This document shows, in pieces, positions 62,739-64,000 of a stretch of DNA of 64,000 nt. Made by a program: the position numbers and the translations under genes. How positions within the stretch are numbered: position 1 is the first letter of the stretch; each line of letters begins with the position of its first letter. The notes under the pieces were generated by a model. That model saw only the letters and a program-made list of their open reading frames with translations. It was not told where the DNA came from and did not search any database. Source of the DNA: Leptospira fluminis (GTDB lineage Bacteria > Spirochaetota > Leptospiria > Leptospirales > Leptospiraceae); NCBI RefSeq assembly GCF_004771275.1, contig NZ_RQEV01000002.1:1-64000 (forward strand), given 5' to 3'.

Positions 62739-64000
62739 TTGAAAAGCCTGAGATCCCTCTCTTTCTCCTTTGTCTCCGTCGTACTTTGTACGAGCATCTT
62801 TTTTTGCGAGCCTTCCTCGGGACATACCAAGACCACCGCGGATTTTACTCTCAAGGATTTCGACAGTGTGGTCAAGACTGTTGATCGGAACTACATCGAT
62901 AAAAACATCGATAAAAACCGCGCCTACAAGGATGCGGCCGTCTTTGCCCTTTTTTCCCTTCCTCATCCTTTGTATATGTATCCCGAAAGTTATTTCAAAG
63001 ACAGGGAAAAATACGAGGAACCCGACGATATTTTTCCGGGAAAGACGTTCAAGCTCTCCGCCGAAGATAAGTTTCTATTACTCGATCCTGATTACAAGGA
63101 AGTGGAAAAAATCAGGGATCGAAAACTGAAGGAAGAAGCGAACAAACCCAAATTGTCGGGAGAAGAAATCATCAAATTGGTGGAAAGGGAGAAGGTCCGC
63201 AAAGCGGTACTTTCCGCAAAATGGGAACAGACCAACTTCTCCAAAAAGGACTTCGATCGGGTTCTCGCTTTTGTGGAAAAGAATCTGCAAAATTATACCA
63301 CTTCTCCCCTAAAAGATCCGTTCGGTTCTGAGGAAAATAAGGACAAGGAACCGTTTTCCATCAAGGACGTATATCTCGCCGCTGCGAACGGATACCTTTC
63401 CTCATTGGATCCTCATAGCCAAGTGTTTCTGAAGGCCGTTTGGGAAGAATCCATGGCCAAGATAGAGGACGGAAGTTTCGAAGGAATCGGGGCCATCCTG
63501 AGCGGAGGCGGAAACAAGGAAGTAGTAGTGGAGAACCCGCTGGAAGGAAGACCGGCAGTCAACGCCGGAGTGCGCGCCGGCGACGTTATCCTTGCTGTGG
63601 ATGGAAAGTCAGTCAAAGGAATGATCTTGGACAAAGTCGTGGAACGCATCAAAGGAAAGAAAGGATCCAAAGTCAGCCTGACGATCCGTCGAAAAGGCGT
63701 TGCCGGAACCTTGAATATAGACGTGGTTCGTGATACCATCGAAATCAAAAATATCGCGAGCAAGCTCCTCGACGGCCATGCGTACATCGGTTATATCAAA
63801 TTGACCGGATTCGTAAAATCGGATCCTTCCGTAGATAAGGAGTTTGTGCAACACTTCCGGGAATTGGAAAAACAGGCGCAAGCTAAGGGCACGAAATTAA
63901 AAGCGCTCGTACTCGATCTTAGAAATAACCCGGGCGGATATCTGGACTTGGCGATAGATCTGGCGGACATGTTCATTACGAACGGATTAATCGTTTCCGT
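62739..64000 (+). CDS. S41-family (CtpA) protease lipoprotein, partial at right edge
   Basis: C-terminal processing peptidase. The start is TTG at 62739, preceded by AGAGGAACC. Signal peptide [13 protein letters not shown] ends in a lipobox-like cysteine (Cys23). A helical N-terminal region is followed by a DPHSQVFL landmark, a PDZ domain ([37 protein letters not shown]), and the start of the S41 catalytic core ([33 protein letters not shown]). The frame is open to the last base, so the Ser/Lys dyad lies beyond the window. CtpA-type enzymes trim periplasmic proteins; an outer-facing lipoprotein version is plausible. Confidence 0.92.
   Translation, partial: MKSLRSLSFSFVSVVLCTSIFFCEPSSGHTKTTADFTLKDFDSVVKTVDRNYIDKNIDKNRAYKDAAVFALFSLPHPLYMYPESYFKDREKYEEPDDIFPGKTFKLSAEDKFLLLDPDYKEVEKIRDRKLKEEANKPKLSGEEIIKLVEREKVRKAVLSAKWEQTNFSKKDFDRVLAFVEKNLQNYTTSPLKDPFGSEENKDKEPFSIKDVYLAAANGYLSSLDPHSQVFLKAVWEESMAKIEDGSFEGIGAILSGGGNKEVVVENPLEGRPAVNAGVRAGDVILAVDGKSVKGMILDKVVERIKGKKGSKVSLTIRRKGVAGTLNIDVVRDTIEIKNIASKLLDGHAYIGYIKLTGFVKSDPSVDKEFVQHFRELEKQAQAKGTKLKALVLDLRNNPGGYLDLAIDLADMFITNGLIVS

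Overview
The window is chromosomal DNA of a spirochaete, almost certainly the genus Leptospira. The evidence is the gene set and its style: futalosine-route menaquinone synthesis (mqnC), a fused B12-dependent IcmF mutase, a class I FbaB aldolase, a miaA-hfq pair, spirochaete-type loose lipoboxes, many GGDEF/CheX/CheW/response-regulator proteins, an O-antigen ligase, and a 31-residue COX24-like basic protein. By eye the G+C content is in the upper 40s percent, well above L. interrogans, which suggests one of the higher-GC lineages. That is an estimate, and the species cannot be fixed from sequence reading alone.

About 61 protein genes were found on both strands at dense packing. There is no tRNA, rRNA, CRISPR array, insertion sequence or prophage. 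Region 1-13.1 kb: a lysine 2,3-aminomutase-family gene cut by the left edge, a HAD phosphatase, a GerMN protein, a membrane diguanylate cyclase, mqnC, a large membrane FeS oxidoreductase of the EtfD/HdrD type, a CsgG-like lipoprotein, prfC, an ornithine-carbamoyltransferase homologue with an altered active-site motif, and a CitE-like lyase. Region 13-31 kb: rhomboid protease, mtnA, a FapA-type DUF342 protein, an alpha/beta hydrolase, a CheX-like phosphatase with a degenerate GGDEF membrane protein, a methyltransferase, lpdA, a PerR-like Fur regulator, NhaD, an XRE-cupin regulator, an RluA-type pseudouridine synthase, a Rossmann protein, a HAD-IB phosphatase and an M23 endopeptidase.

Region 31-41 kb: a DUF393 protein and a cysteine-less rhodanese; a tightly overlapping three-gene exported operon (unknown protein, trypsin-like PDZ protease, and a PDZ paralogue that has lost the catalytic triad); a response regulator fused to an RsbW-like ATPase; and an envelope operon of PAP2 phosphatase, flippase and outer-membrane barrel. 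Region 41-52 kb: a PlsC-type acyltransferase overlapping icmF, two lipoprotein or exported proteins, an O-antigen ligase, a STAS protein, FbaB, and a receiver-PAS-kinase hybrid whose ATP-binding motifs look eroded. Region 52-64 kb: a CBS protein, small membrane and exported proteins, a CheW-TPR operon, the COX24-like protein, then the operon FYDLN zinc protein, miaA, hfq, unknown exported protein, mannose-1-phosphate guanylyltransferase; then pdxJ, a TPR lipoprotein and an S41 (CtpA-type) protease cut by the right edge.

Most notable: miaA has no ATG, GTG or TTG upstream of its P-loop and appears to start at ATT in a TAATT overlap behind a very strong Shine-Dalgarno; several signalling or enzyme homologues in the window have lost catalytic residues (protease, GGDEF, histidine kinase, rhodanese); and a 41-bp hairpin repeat occurs twice, 11.6 kb apart. 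No clearly new multi-gene defence or mobile system was seen. The protease/pseudoprotease operon and the PAP2-flippase-barrel operon are the best candidates for undescribed modules.
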